This document shows, one piece after another, positions 26,088 to 34,141 of a DNA stretch of 64,000 bases. The notes below the pieces were generated by a model. The model saw only the letters and a program-made list of their open reading frames with translations, was not told the origin of the DNA and made no database searches. Origin of the DNA: Streptomyces sp. NBC_00483 (GTDB lineage Bacteria; Actinomycetota; Actinomycetes; Streptomycetales; Streptomycetaceae); assembly GCF_036013745.1 (NCBI RefSeq), contig NZ_CP107880.1, forward strand, positions 7,440,001 to 7,504,000, read 5' to 3'. The first letter of the stretch is position 1. Each line of letters starts with the position of its first letter. Made by a program: the position numbers and the translations under genes.

Positions 26088-26785
26088 CCCTGCTGCTCGA
26101 CGACATCACCCTGACCTACGCCGACGGGGACGGCCGCCTCACGGCCCTCGACCGGGTCGGCCTCCGGGTCCCGGCCGGCGGCCTCACGGCGGTGGTGGGC
26201 CCCTCCGGCTCCGGCAAGTCCAGCCTCCTGGCGGTGGCGGCGACGCTCGTCACCCCCGACAGCGGCCGCGTGACCGTCGACGGGACCGAGGCCACGGGCC
26301 TGACCCGCTCCGACGCCGCGGAGCTGCGCCGCCGCGCGATCGGCATCGTCTTCCAGCAGCCGAACCTGCTGCCGTCGCTGACCGCGCTTGAACAACTCCA
26401 GGTGATGGCCCACCTGGAGGGCCGCAAACCGCGCGAAGTACGGGACAGGGCAAGCGAGTTGCTCGAAGCGGTCGGCCTCTCCGCCCAGTCCCACCGCCGC
26501 CCCCACCAACTCTCGGGCGGCCAACGCCAACGCGTGAACATCGCGAGGGCCCTGATCAACGAGCCACGGGTACTGCTCGTGGACGAGCCGACGAGCGCGT
26601 TGGACCACGAACGCGGCGCGGCAATCCTGGACCTGCTGCGCACCCTGACGCGAGAACGGGAAACGGCAACCGTGCTCGTGACACACGACCGCGACCACCT
26701 GACGGTGGCGGACGAGGTCCACGAGATGCGCGACGGCGCACTCGTCACTTCAGGGGCCGGTAAATCAAGCCCCGCCGGCGTTTGA
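26084..26785 (+). CDS. ABC transporter ATP-binding protein (MacB/LolD type)
   Basis: 233 residues; ATG overlaps the permease stop. Walker [11 protein letters not shown]-loop IVFQQPNLLPSL, signature QLSGGQRQRVNIARAL, Walker [13 protein letters not shown] and H-loop VLVTHDRDH are complete. The C-terminal residues (GKSSPAGV) and the stop are supplied by a copy of the dispersed GC-rich repeat, in minus orientation; the original end of the protein was probably a little earlier. Confidence 0.95.
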   Translation: MTLLLDDITLTYADGDGRLTALDRVGLRVPAGGLTAVVGPSGSGKSSLLAVAATLVTPDSGRVTVDGTEATGLTRSDAAELRRRAIGIVFQQPNLLPSLTALEQLQVMAHLEGRKPREVRDRASELLEAVGLSAQSHRRPHQLSGGQRQRVNIARALINEPRVLLVDEPTSALDHERGAAILDLLRTLTRERETATVLVTHDRDHLTVADEVHEMRDGALVTSGAGKSSPAGV

Positions 26786-26811
26786 GGCGCGGGGTCCGGG
26801 GCAGAGCCCCG
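26767..26811 (-). repeat. GGGGCTC.GCCCC repeat copy overlapping an ABC gene end
   Basis: On the minus strand this reads GGGGCTCTGCCCCGGACCCC then GCGCCTCAAACGCCGGCGG and GGCTTG, the same element as at 1928 and 63011. It provides the stop codon of the ABC ATPase and lies 5 bp before the allR stop, between convergent genes. Confidence 0.85.
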
Positions 26812-26816
26812 AGTCG

Positions 26817-27617
26817 TCAACCACTGTGGCCAGAGCTGGCCAAGGCCACCGACAACTCCTGCGCCACCTGCTGAAGGACCGGCACGATCTTCTCCGTCGC
26901 CGCCTCCGTCACCCGCCCCGCAGGCCCCGAAATCGAGATCGCCGCAGCGGTGGGCGAGTCCGGCACGGACACCGCGAGGCACCGCACCCCGATCTCCTGC
27001 TCGTTGTCATCGACGGCATACCCGGCCTGCCGCACGTCCTCGAGCGCGTCGAGGAAACCCTCAGGCGTGGTGAGCGTCTTCTCCGTGGCCGCCGGCATCC
27101 CGGTCCGCCCAAGAAGCGCCCGCACCTCATCCGCGGGCGTGTACGCGAGCAGCGCCTTTCCCACGCCAGTGGAGTGCGGCAGCACCCGCCGCCCGACCTC
27201 GGTGAACATCCGCATGGAGTGCTTGGACGGCACCTGGGCGACGTACACGACCTCGTCGCCGTCGAGGAGCGCCATGTTCGCGGTCTCGCCGGTCTCCTCG
27301 ACGAGGCGCGCCAGGTACGGGCGCGCCCACGTGCCGAGCAGCCGGGACGCGGACTCGCCGAGCCGGATGAGCCGCGGGCCGAGCGCGTAACGCCGGTTGG
27401 GCTGCTGGCGTACGTAGCCGCAGGCGACCAGCGTGCGCATCAGCCGGTGGATCGTCGGCAGCGGCAGTCCGCTGCTGGCGGAGAGCTCGCTCAGGCCGAC
27501 CTCACCACCGGCGTCGGCCATCCGCTCGAGCAGATCGAAGGCGCGCTCGAGGGACTGGACGCCGCCGGTGGGTGCGGACTTGGCGGCATCAGTGGTGCTG
27601 GCGTCGGGCGTCGGCAC
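26817..27617 (-). CDS. allR: IclR-family regulator of allantoin catabolism (AllR-like)
   Basis: 266 residues from GTG 27617. N-terminal winged helix (VQSLERAFDLLERMADAGGEVGLSELSASSGLPLPTIHRLMRTL) and the IclR effector domain (SMRMFTEVGRRVLPHSTGVGKALLAY, EQEIGVRCLAVSVPD, AAISISGPAGR). In Streptomyces, AllR represses allantoinase, allantoicase and malate synthase genes and responds to pathway intermediates such as allantoate or glyoxylate. Here it is divergent from allB-alc, and matching dyads precede allB and aceB. The assignment rests on family plus context. Confidence 0.9.
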   Translation of the reverse strand: MPTPDASTTDAAKSAPTGGVQSLERAFDLLERMADAGGEVGLSELSASSGLPLPTIHRLMRTLVACGYVRQQPNRRYALGPRLIRLGESASRLLGTWARPYLARLVEETGETANMALLDGDEVVYVAQVPSKHSMRMFTEVGRRVLPHSTGVGKALLAYTPADEVRALLGRTGMPAATEKTLTTPEGFLDALEDVRQAGYAVDDNEQEIGVRCLAVSVPDSPTAAAISISGPAGRVTEAATEKIVPVLQQVAQELSVALASSGHSG

Positions 27618-27722
27618 AGCGCGTTCCTTTCGGGGGGTGGGCAGATTTGCAGCCTACCGGCGGGTCCCCGGCCAGTGATCCCTTGACCTGGAAGTTCGTG
27701 GGTAGCTACGTTCTGCGTGTCG

Positions 27723-27746
27723 GAATATTAATTCCACTTTGTGGAA
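27723..27746 (+). promoter_or_regulatory. AllR operator upstream of allB
   Basis: The perfect dyad TTCCAC-TTT-GTGGAA (27732-27746), preceded by GAATATTAA, stands ~86 bp before the allB start. A near copy lies upstream of aceB. The sequence is the IclR-type operator expected for AllR. Confidence 0.8.
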
Positions 27747-27798
27747 ACGTCCAGGGTCCGGGTGGGTCTTGACGGTTCCCGAAGTCTGAGTGAGAGTC

Positions 27799-27817
27799 CT
27801 TCAACAGAACGTTGAAG
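27799..27817 (+). promoter_or_regulatory. Second palindrome just before allB
   Basis: CTTCAAC-AGAAC-GTTGAAG is a perfect 7-5-7 inverted repeat ending 15 bp before the GTG start and touching the ribosome site. It differs in sequence from the AllR dyad; it may be an operator for another regulator or an mRNA hairpin in the leader. Confidence 0.5.
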
Positions 27818-27832
27818 CTTGAGGAGGCCCAG

Positions 27833-29185
27833 GTGTCGGACGCCGAAGTCCAGATCGAACTCGTGCTGCGCTCGACGCGCGTCGTCACTCCCGAAGGTAC
27901 GCGCCCCGCCTCGGTCGCCGTCGCCCAGGGGAAGATCGTCGCGGTGCTCGCGCACGACGCCGAGGTCCCGGCCGGGGCCCGCCTCGAGGACTTCGGCGAC
28001 GACGCGCTGCTGCCCGGCATCGTCGACACGCACGTGCACGTCAACGACCCGGGGCGTACGGAGTGGGAGGGCTTCTGGACCGCCACCCGCGCGGCCGCGG
28101 CCGGTGGCATCACGACCCTCGTCGACATGCCGCTCAACTCCCTGCCGCCGACCACGACCGTTGACAACCTTCGTACGAAGAAGGACGTCGCCGCCTCCAA
28201 GGCGCACATCGACGTCGGCTTCTGGGGCGGCGCGCTGCCGGACAACGTCAAGGACCTGCGCCCGCTGCACGACGCCGGTGTCTTCGGCTTCAAGTGCTTT
28301 CTTTCGCCCTCCGGTGTCGACGAGTTCCCGCACCTGGACGCCGACCGGCTCACCGCCTCCATGGCCGAGATCGCCGGCTTCGGCGGCCTGCTCATCGTGC
28401 ACGCCGAGGACCCGCACGAGCTGGACGTGGCGCCCCACAACTCCGGCCCCAAGTACGGCGACTACCTCGCCACCCGCCCCCGGGTCTCCGAGGACGTCGC
28501 CATCAAGGGCCTCATCGACACCGCGAAGCGGATCGGCGCCAGGATCCACATCCTGCACCTCTCCTCCTCCGACGCGCTGCCGCTGATCGCCGCCGCGAAG
28601 GCCGAGGGCGTCGAGCTGACCGTCGAGACCTGCCCGCACTACCTCACGCTCACCGCGGAGGAAGTCCCGGACGGGGCAAGCGAGTTCAAGTGCTGCCCGC
28701 CGATCCGCGAGGCCGCCAACCAGGACCTGCTGTGGCAGGCGCTCGCCGACGGCACCATCGACTGCATCGTCACCGACCACTCGCCGTCCACGGCCGACCT
28801 GAAGACCGACGACTTCGCGACCGCCTGGGGCGGCATCTCCGGCCTCCAGCTGAGCCTCTCGGCGATCTGGACCGCCGCCCGTAGCCGTGGCTACTCCCTT
28901 GAGGACGTGGTCCGTTGGATGTCCGAGCGCACGTCGAAGCTCGTGGGCCTCGACGACCGCAAGGGCGCCATCGCCGTCGACCGCGACGCCGACTTCGCCG
29001 TCCTCGCGCCCGAGGACACCTTCAGCGTCGACCCGGCCGCCCTCCAGCACCGCAACCGCGTCACCGCGTACGCGGGCAAGACGCTGCACGGCGTCGTCAG
29101 GTCGACCTGGCTGCGCGGCGAACGCATCGTCGCCGACGGCGAGTTCACCGCCCCGCAGGGGCAGCTGCTCGAAAGGAACAAGTAA
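27833..29185 (+). CDS. allB: Allantoinase
   Basis: 450 residues; GTG 27833 with GAGGAGG 5 nt upstream. Opens the hydantoin ring of allantoin to allantoate. Amidohydrolase metal ligands are visible: [17 protein letters not shown] (His-x-His), the carboxylated Lys in [33 protein letters not shown], and Asp in CIVTDHSPS. Length matches bacterial allantoinases. First gene of a two-gene operon with allantoicase (4-bp gap), behind an AllR-type dyad. A strong terminator follows the operon. Confidence 0.96.
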   Translation: MSDAEVQIELVLRSTRVVTPEGTRPASVAVAQGKIVAVLAHDAEVPAGARLEDFGDDALLPGIVDTHVHVNDPGRTEWEGFWTATRAAAAGGITTLVDMPLNSLPPTTTVDNLRTKKDVAASKAHIDVGFWGGALPDNVKDLRPLHDAGVFGFKCFLSPSGVDEFPHLDADRLTASMAEIAGFGGLLIVHAEDPHELDVAPHNSGPKYGDYLATRPRVSEDVAIKGLIDTAKRIGARIHILHLSSSDALPLIAAAKAEGVELTVETCPHYLTLTAEEVPDGASEFKCCPPIREAANQDLLWQALADGTIDCIVTDHSPSTADLKTDDFATAWGGISGLQLSLSAIWTAARSRGYSLEDVVRWMSERTSKLVGLDDRKGAIAVDRDADFAVLAPEDTFSVDPAALQHRNRVTAYAGKTLHGVVRSTWLRGERIVADGEFTAPQGQLLERNK

Positions 29186-29189
29186 CACC

Positions 29190-30323
29190 ATGTCCGCGAC
29201 TTCCGGGTCCTCCGCGATACCCCACTTCACCGGCGACGCCAGCCCCTACGGCGGCGGCGACCCGTACGCCGACTACCGCACCGCGGACTTCCCGTTCACG
29301 CAGGACGCGAACCTCGCCGCGCGCCAGCTCGGCGCCGGCGTGATCGCCGCGAACGACGAGTTCTTCGCGCAGCGCGAGAACCTGCTCGTGCCCGAGCGCG
29401 CCGAGTTCGACCCGGAGCACTTCGGCCACAAGGGCAAGATCATGGACGGCTGGGAGACCCGCCGTCGCCGCGGCGCGTCGGCCGACCACCCGTGGCCGAC
29501 GCAGGAGGACCACGACTGGGCCCTCGTCCGGCTCGGCGCGCCCGGCGTGATCACCGGCATCGTCGTCGACACTGCCCACTTCCGCGGCAACTACCCGCAG
29601 GCCGTCTCGGTCGAGGGCACGTTCGTCGAGGGCGCGCCCACGCCCGAGGAGCTGCTCGCCGACGACGTGAAGTGGACAACGCTCGTACCCCGTACGGCCG
29701 TTGGCGGCCACGCGGCGAACGGCTTCGTCGTCGACTCCCCGCAGCGCTTCACGCACCTGCGCGTCAACCAGCACCCCGACGGCGGCATCGCCCGCCTGCG
29801 GGTCCACGGAGAGGTCCTCCCGGACCCGAAGTGGCTCGCCACGCTCGGCACCTTCGACGTCGTCGCCCTGGAGAACGGCGGCCGCGCCGAGGACGCCTCG
29901 AACCTCTTCTACTCGCCGGCCTCGAACACCATCCAGCCGGGCCGCTCCCGCAAGATGGACGACGGCTGGGAGACCCGGCGTCGCCGCGACACCGGCAACG
30001 ACTGGATCCGCTACCAGCTCGTCGCCCAGTCGCAGATCCGCGCCATCGAGATCGACACGGCGTACCTGAAGGGCAACAGCGCCGGCTGGGCGTCCGTCTC
30101 CGTCAAGGACGGCGAGGGTGGCGACTGGGTCGAGGTCCTGCCCCGCACCCGCCTCCAGCCCGACACGAACCACCGGTTCGTGCTCGACACCCCGGCGGTC
30201 GGCACGCACGCCCGCGTCGACATCTACCCGGACGGTGGCATCTCGCGGCTGCGCCTGTTCGGCTCCCTGACGGACCAGGGAGAGTCCCAACTGGCGGCCC
30301 GCCACGCGGAGTTGGGCGCGTAA
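29190..30323 (+). CDS. alc: Allantoicase
   Basis: 377 residues; GAAAGGAAC before the ATG. Hydrolyses allantoate to ureidoglycolate and urea; ureidoglycolate then gives glyoxylate. The protein is two tandem copies of a jelly-roll allantoicase domain: each has KxMDGWETRRRR (KIMDGWETRRRR ~residue 85, RKMDDGWETRRRR ~255), an IxIDTAxFRGN / IEIDTAYLKGN stretch and a closing HLRVNxxPDGGIARLRVxG / HARVDIYPDGGISRLRLFG. The Streptomyces route therefore goes through urea rather than allantoate amidohydrolase. Confidence 0.96.
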   Translation: MSATSGSSAIPHFTGDASPYGGGDPYADYRTADFPFTQDANLAARQLGAGVIAANDEFFAQRENLLVPERAEFDPEHFGHKGKIMDGWETRRRRGASADHPWPTQEDHDWALVRLGAPGVITGIVVDTAHFRGNYPQAVSVEGTFVEGAPTPEELLADDVKWTTLVPRTAVGGHAANGFVVDSPQRFTHLRVNQHPDGGIARLRVHGEVLPDPKWLATLGTFDVVALENGGRAEDASNLFYSPASNTIQPGRSRKMDDGWETRRRRDTGNDWIRYQLVAQSQIRAIEIDTAYLKGNSAGWASVSVKDGEGGDWVEVLPRTRLQPDTNHRFVLDTPAVGTHARVDIYPDGGISRLRLFGSLTDQGESQLAARHAELGA

Positions 30324-30342
30324 CCGCTACTCTGCTCGACTT

Positions 30343-30387
30343 GCGGGGCACACCGGCCTGACAGCACCGGTGTGCCCCGCATTTTTT
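30343..30387 (+). terminator. Rho-independent terminator of the allB-alc operon
   Basis: Perfect 14-bp arms GCGGGGCACACCGG and CCGGTGTGCCCCGC, 10-nt loop, then ATTTTTT. One of the few classical T-tailed terminators in the window; it sits between convergent alc and the SDR gene. Confidence 0.95.
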
Positions 30388-30391
30388 CGCC

Positions 30392-31123
30392 TCAGGCGGC
30401 GTGCCCGCCATCCACCGCGAACTCGGCGCCCGTCACGTACGAGGCCCCGTCGCCCGCCAGATACGCGACCGTCGACGCCACCTCGTCCGCGGTGCCGTAG
30501 CGACCGAGCGCCGTCGCCGCGGCCTGGCCCTGCGCGTACGGCCCGTCGGCCGGGTTCATGTCGGTGTCCGTCGGGCCCGGGTGCACGATGTTCGCCGTGA
30601 TGCCGCGCCCGCCCAACTCACGGGCGAGCGCCTTCGTCAGCCCGATCAGGGCCGCCTTGCTCGTGGCGTAGAGCGTGCCGCCCGGCCCCGGTACGTGCTG
30701 CGCCATGCAGGAGCCGACGGTGACGATCCGGCCGCCCTCCGGCAGCCGGGCCGCCGCGGCCTGCGAGGTGAGGAAGACGCCGCGCACGTTCACGTCGAGC
30801 GCCCGGTCGACGTCCGCGAGGGAGAAGCCGTCCAGCGGGCCGAGCGCGCCCACGCCGACGTTGTTCACCAGCACGTCGATCCGGCCGAGCCCCGTCACCG
30901 TGTGCTCGACCGCCTCCGCCGCCTCACCCGCGTCCGCCGAGTCGGCCCGCACCGCGAGCCCCCGCCGCCCCAACGCCTCGATCCGCCGCACCACTTCGTC
31001 GGCGGCCTCCTTGCCCTGTACGTAGGTGAGCGCCACGTCGAAGCCGTCGCGGGCGAGCCGCAGCGCCGTCGCCGCGCCGATTCCGCGCGAGCCGCCGGTC
31101 ACCAGAGCCACCTTGCTGTTCAT
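30392..31123 (-). CDS. SDR-family oxidoreductase (3-oxoacyl-ACP reductase-like)
   Basis: 243 residues, AGGAGG ribosome site. Classical short-chain dehydrogenase: VTGGSRGIGAATALRLA (TGxxxGIG cofactor loop), VLVNNVGVG (NNAG variant), VTVGSCMAQ (Ser), YATSKAALIGLTKAL (Tyr-x3-Lys) and HPGPTDTDMNP. The acidic residue after beta-2 is not visible and TYVQGKEAADE suggests NADP. Substrate unknown. The gene stands alone, convergent with the allantoicase operon. Confidence 0.92.
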   Translation of the reverse strand: MNSKVALVTGGSRGIGAATALRLARDGFDVALTYVQGKEAADEVVRRIEALGRRGLAVRADSADAGEAAEAVEHTVTGLGRIDVLVNNVGVGALGPLDGFSLADVDRALDVNVRGVFLTSQAAAARLPEGGRIVTVGSCMAQHVPGPGGTLYATSKAALIGLTKALARELGGRGITANIVHPGPTDTDMNPADGPYAQGQAAATALGRYGTADEVASTVAYLAGDGASYVTGAEFAVDGGHAA

Positions 31124-31280
31124 GTCGCCTCCTATAGGGAGCGGATGTTGTGTCTTCAAGTACAGCGACCTACGGAGGCGAGTACTGGCGGCAAATGGAC
31201 GTCGATGTCGGGACACACTGGTACCAACGGAACCTTTTCCTCCGGTTCCCTCGGTGGGCCCTGGTGGCGGTGCGGCGGGC

Positions 31281-31724
31281 ATGCTGCGCCAGGCCATGGG
31301 TACCGCCATGCAGGTCGGCCGGCGCGCCCTCGCGGGTGAATCGCTCGCGTTCCAGTACTTCACGTCGCAGGGCGGCGAGGGCACGGTCGGCTTCGCCGGA
31401 GTGCTGCCGGGGGAGATGCGCGCGCTCGAACTCGACGGTACGCGCGCGTGGTTCGCCGAGAAGGACGCCTTCGTGGCCGCCGAGTCGAGCGTCGACTTCG
31501 GCATCGCCTGGCAGGGCGGCAGGACAGGCCGCGGCGGCGAGGGTCTGAGCCTCGCGACCCTTGAGGGCAACGGCCGGGTGATCCTCCAGTCCATGACCAT
31601 CGAGGGCCTGGCCAACGCCCTGAAGAAGGCCCAGGGCGGCGACAAGGAGGGCGTGACGGGAGGCCTGTTCTCGACACGCCAGGGTTGGCGACCCAAGGTC
31701 AGGGACCTGGCCCCCGGCATGTGA
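31281..31724 (+). pseudogene. AIM24/TIGR00266-family protein, truncated and internally deleted
   Basis: The open frame gives 147 residues from ATG 31281: MLRQAMGTAMQVGRRALAGESLAFQYFTS, LPGEMRALELDGTRAWFAEKDAFVAAESSVDFGIAWQGGRTG, then directly GGEGLSLATLEGNGRVILQSMTIEGL and GGLFST. Family members are ~230-260 residues; between the two GGEG-like blocks they normally carry a ~70-residue beta segment (of the type GGEGFxLEKFTGxGTV...), which is absent here, in frame. The N-terminal ~50 residues also have no in-frame counterpart; the upstream bases can be read only with frame changes. It is most likely a decayed gene, although a short product could still be made. The missing parts are judged from memory of the family. 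Confidence 0.55.
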
Positions 31725-31761
31725 CGCATGTGAACTGACGGAAAACAGACGTGAGTTGGTG

Positions 31762-31792
31762 TTGACATGCCCACCTCTACGCGCGTCACACT
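31762..31792 (+). promoter_or_regulatory. Promoter of the secreted ribonuclease gene
   Basis: A perfect consensus -35 TTGACA (31762-31767) is followed 19 nt later by CACACT (31787-31792), seven nt before ATG 31800. This predicts a leaderless mRNA and argues against the in-frame ATG at 31767, which overlaps the -35. Confidence 0.55.
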
Positions 31793-31799
31793 GTGGGGC

Positions 31800-32225
31800 A
31801 TGAAGACTCCCCCACGCTTCATCAGTGCCATCGCCGTTGCCGCCGCCCTCCTCCTGGGCGGCGTGGGCGGCTCCACCGCGATCGCCGCACCGGCCGCGCA
31901 GGCCCCGGCCGTCGCCTCCCACACCGTCTCGGCCGCCGATGTCGGCGACATCTGCTACTCCGCGCTGCCCGCCGAGGCGCACGACACCCTGGACCTCATC
32001 GAGCAGGGCGGACCGTACCCGTACGAGCAGGACGGGACGGTCTTCTCGAACCGGGAGGGCATCCTCCCCGGCCAGTCGTCCGGCTACTACCACGAGTACA
32101 CGGTGATCACGCCGGGCTCGGACGACCGCGGTGCCCGCCGCATCGTCACCGGGGACTCCGACAAGGAGGACTACTACACGGCGGACCACTACGCGTCCTT
32201 CGACCTGGTCGACCACGCCTGCTGA
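31800..32225 (+). CDS. Secreted guanyl-specific ribonuclease (RNase Sa type)
   Basis: 141 residues: a signal peptide (MKTPPRFISAIAVAAALLLGG...AIAAPAAQA) and a ~96-residue mature enzyme. The match to RNase Sa of S. aureofaciens is close from memory: ALPxEAxDTLxLI, GPYPYEQDGTVFSNRE, YYHEYTVITPGS (catalytic Glu), RGARRIVTGD (phosphate-binding Arg residues) and DYYTADHYASFDL (catalytic His). A Cys near each end (DICYSALP and DHAC) would form the single disulfide. It cleaves RNA after G outside the cell. I see no barstar-like inhibitor gene next to it. The stop lies in a 26-bp tandem array. Confidence 0.93.
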   Translation: MKTPPRFISAIAVAAALLLGGVGGSTAIAAPAAQAPAVASHTVSAADVGDICYSALPAEAHDTLDLIEQGGPYPYEQDGTVFSNREGILPGQSSGYYHEYTVITPGSDDRGARRIVTGDSDKEDYYTADHYASFDLVDHAC

Positions 32226-32299
32226 GCCCTCCTCGGCTCCGTACCTGCTGAGCCCTCCCCGGCTCAGCACCTGCCGAGTCCTCCCCGGCTCCGCAGGAC
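32222..32299. repeat. Tandem array, three 26-bp units
   Basis: Units CTGAGCCCTCCTCGGCTCCG+TACCTG at 32222, 32248 and 32274 fill 78 bp between the ribonuclease stop (inside unit 1) and the end of the convergent small membrane protein gene. Confidence 0.9.
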
Positions 32300-32313
32300 G
32301 CAGGGCGCAGGAG

Positions 32314-32532
32314 TCAGCTCTTGCGCTGGGCCTCGACGGCCGCGAACACGGCGAACGCGAACACGATCAGCGCGATGCTGCCGTACACCTCGTGGCCGTC
32401 GAGGAACCCGATCCGCTCGATCAGGCCCCAGCCCAGCCAGCCGGTGAACTCGTGCAGGATGCCGACCGCGCCCTGGAGCAGGGCGAAGCCGCCGATGACC
32501 TCGATGATCTGCAGCCACTCCTTTTTGTTCAT
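32314..32532 (-). CDS. Small membrane protein, unknown
   Basis: 72 residues with two hydrophobic helices: WLQIIEVIGGFALLQGAVGIL and GSIALIVFAFAVFAAVEA, joined by a polar HEFTGWLGWGLIERIGFLDGHE. The codon usage is typical of the genome, so it is probably a real gene. No family assigned. Convergent with the ribonuclease gene, divergent from the kinase gene. Confidence 0.7.
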   Translation of the reverse strand: MNKKEWLQIIEVIGGFALLQGAVGILHEFTGWLGWGLIERIGFLDGHEVYGSIALIVFAFAVFAAVEAQRKS

Positions 32533-32620
32533 GCACAGGACTCTCGCCCCGCGGACCCCCCACCCACATCGGCCGCGGGGCGAGCCCCGCAGGACTCCGG
32601 TAGCGGAGCGCGGGCGCCGG

Positions 32621-32659
32621 CCGCGACCAAAGTCGACGGGGGTACGACTTTGGTCGCGG
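32621..32659 (+). promoter_or_regulatory. 15-bp perfect inverted repeat upstream of sensor kinase
   Basis: CCGCGACCAAAGTCG (32621-32635) and CGACTTTGGTCGCGG (32645-32659) flank ACGGGGGTA. It is 38 bp upstream of a TANNNT box TAGATT (32698-32703) and 52 bp from the ATG. The ACTTTGGTC half-sites recall autoregulatory sites of DesR-like regulators, so it is likely the operator of the cognate NarL-type protein. Confidence 0.7.
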
Positions 32660-32711
32660 AAGCGGCGCTCGGGGCGGTGCGGGGCGCCCGGGGTGCGTAG
32701 ATTTGTCGACC

Positions 32712-33983
32712 ATGGAAGCAGTGCGGCAGACCGGGACCCCGCAGGCGGCGGACACGCCCGCCGAGCGATGGCGCCGACGGCTGCTGCCCTCGGCCGTCGC
32801 CGACGAGCTCGACCTGGACCCCGAGGGTCAGCCGGGCCGCAGGCGGCGCACCGCCCGTGACTGGATCGTCGACTTCAGCTGCTTCGGGATCGCGGTCTTC
32901 CTCGGCCTGATCTTCGCCGAGCAGGTCTGGGACGACCCGAACACCCCGCCCGCCGTCGCCGTGCTCGACCAGGTGCTCGGCGCCGCCGCCTGCGCCGGGA
33001 TCTGGCTGCGCAGACGCTGGCCGCTGGGTCTCGCCCTGGCGATGATCCCGGTCGGCTTCCTGTCCAACACCGCGGGCGGCGCGTCCATGATCGCGGTGTT
33101 CACGCTCGCCGTGCACCGCCCGTTCCGCTTCGTCGGCTGGGTGGCGGGCGCCTCCATCGCGCTCATCCCGCTGTTCTTCTGGTTGCGGCCCGACCCCGAC
33201 TCCTCGTACCTGCTGTCGGTCTCGTTCACCGTCATCATCACGATCACGGTCGTCGGCTGGGGCATGTTCGTCCGCTCCCGGCGCCAGCTCCTGATGTCCC
33301 TGCGGGACCGGGCGCGGCGCGCCGAGACCGAGGCTCAGCTCCGCGCCGAGCAGGCGCAGCGGCTCGCCCGCGAGGACATCGCGCGCGAGATGCACGACGT
33401 GCTCGCCCACCGCCTCACCCTGCTGAGCGTGCACGCGGGCGCCCTGGAGTTCCGGCCCGACGCACCCCAGGGCGAGATCGCCCGGGCCGCGGGCGTGATC
33501 CGGGAGAGCGCGCACGAGGCGCTGCAGGACCTGCGCGAGATTATCGGAGTGCTGCGCGCGGCGGACCACGGCGACGAGTCGGGGCGGCCGCAGCCCACCC
33601 TCGCCGCGCTCGGCACCCTGGTCGACGAGTCCCGCGAGGCCGGCATGAAGGTCGACCTCGACAACCGGGTCCCCGAAGCGGGGGCCGTGCCCGCCTCCAC
33701 CGGACGCACCGCCTACCGCATCGCCCAGGAGGGCCTGACCAACGCCCGTAAGCACGCCCCTGGCGCCGAGGTCGCGGTCACGGTCGAGGGCGCCGCGGGG
33801 GACGGCCTCACGGTCACCGTGCGCAACCCACCACCGCCCGGCAAGGTGCCGCACGTCCCCGGCTCGGGCCAGGGCCTGATCGGCCTCACCGAACGCGCCA
33901 CGCTCGCGGGCGGCCGCCTCGCCCACGGGGCCGAACCTGACGGCGGTTTCGCGGTGCGCGCGTGGCTTCCGTGGCCGGAATGA
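32712..33983 (+). CDS. Two-component sensor histidine kinase (NarX/DesK type)
   Basis: 423 residues; ATG 32712 lies 8 nt after TAGATT, so translation is probably leaderless. About five membrane segments (WIVDFSCFGIAVFLGLIF to SYLLSVSFTVIITITVVGWGMF), a coiled coil, the HisKA_3 box AREDIAREMHDVLAHRLTLLSVHAGALEF, and an ATPase domain with RIAQEGLTNARKHAPGAEV and GSGQGLIGLTERATLAGG. Kinases of this kind nearly always adjoin their NarL-type regulator; here the next such regulator is at 38373, after the second conservon, and is its likely partner. Confidence 0.93.
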   Translation: MEAVRQTGTPQAADTPAERWRRRLLPSAVADELDLDPEGQPGRRRRTARDWIVDFSCFGIAVFLGLIFAEQVWDDPNTPPAVAVLDQVLGAAACAGIWLRRRWPLGLALAMIPVGFLSNTAGGASMIAVFTLAVHRPFRFVGWVAGASIALIPLFFWLRPDPDSSYLLSVSFTVIITITVVGWGMFVRSRRQLLMSLRDRARRAETEAQLRAEQAQRLAREDIAREMHDVLAHRLTLLSVHAGALEFRPDAPQGEIARAAGVIRESAHEALQDLREIIGVLRAADHGDESGRPQPTLAALGTLVDESREAGMKVDLDNRVPEAGAVPASTGRTAYRIAQEGLTNARKHAPGAEVAVTVEGAAGDGLTVTVRNPPPPGKVPHVPGSGQGLIGLTERATLAGGRLAHGAEPDGGFAVRAWLPWPE

Positions 33984-34141
33984 CGTCGGGGCGGCCCGGA
34001 TGGAGATCCAATACCGCTGGTAACGAAATTGGGGGTGTCGGAGCCCTGTACCCAAGGAATCACGCGGCGTAGGCTCCGGGCCTCATCGGGGCGGCGCCAC
34101 AGGGGTGCCGGGGTGTGCCGAGGGTTCGGGAGTGACGACGT

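Noticed and set aside
31767..31799. ATG 31767 as start of the ribonuclease
   Set aside because: It overlaps the perfect -35 TTGACA, and starting there puts eleven extra residues before a normal signal peptide.
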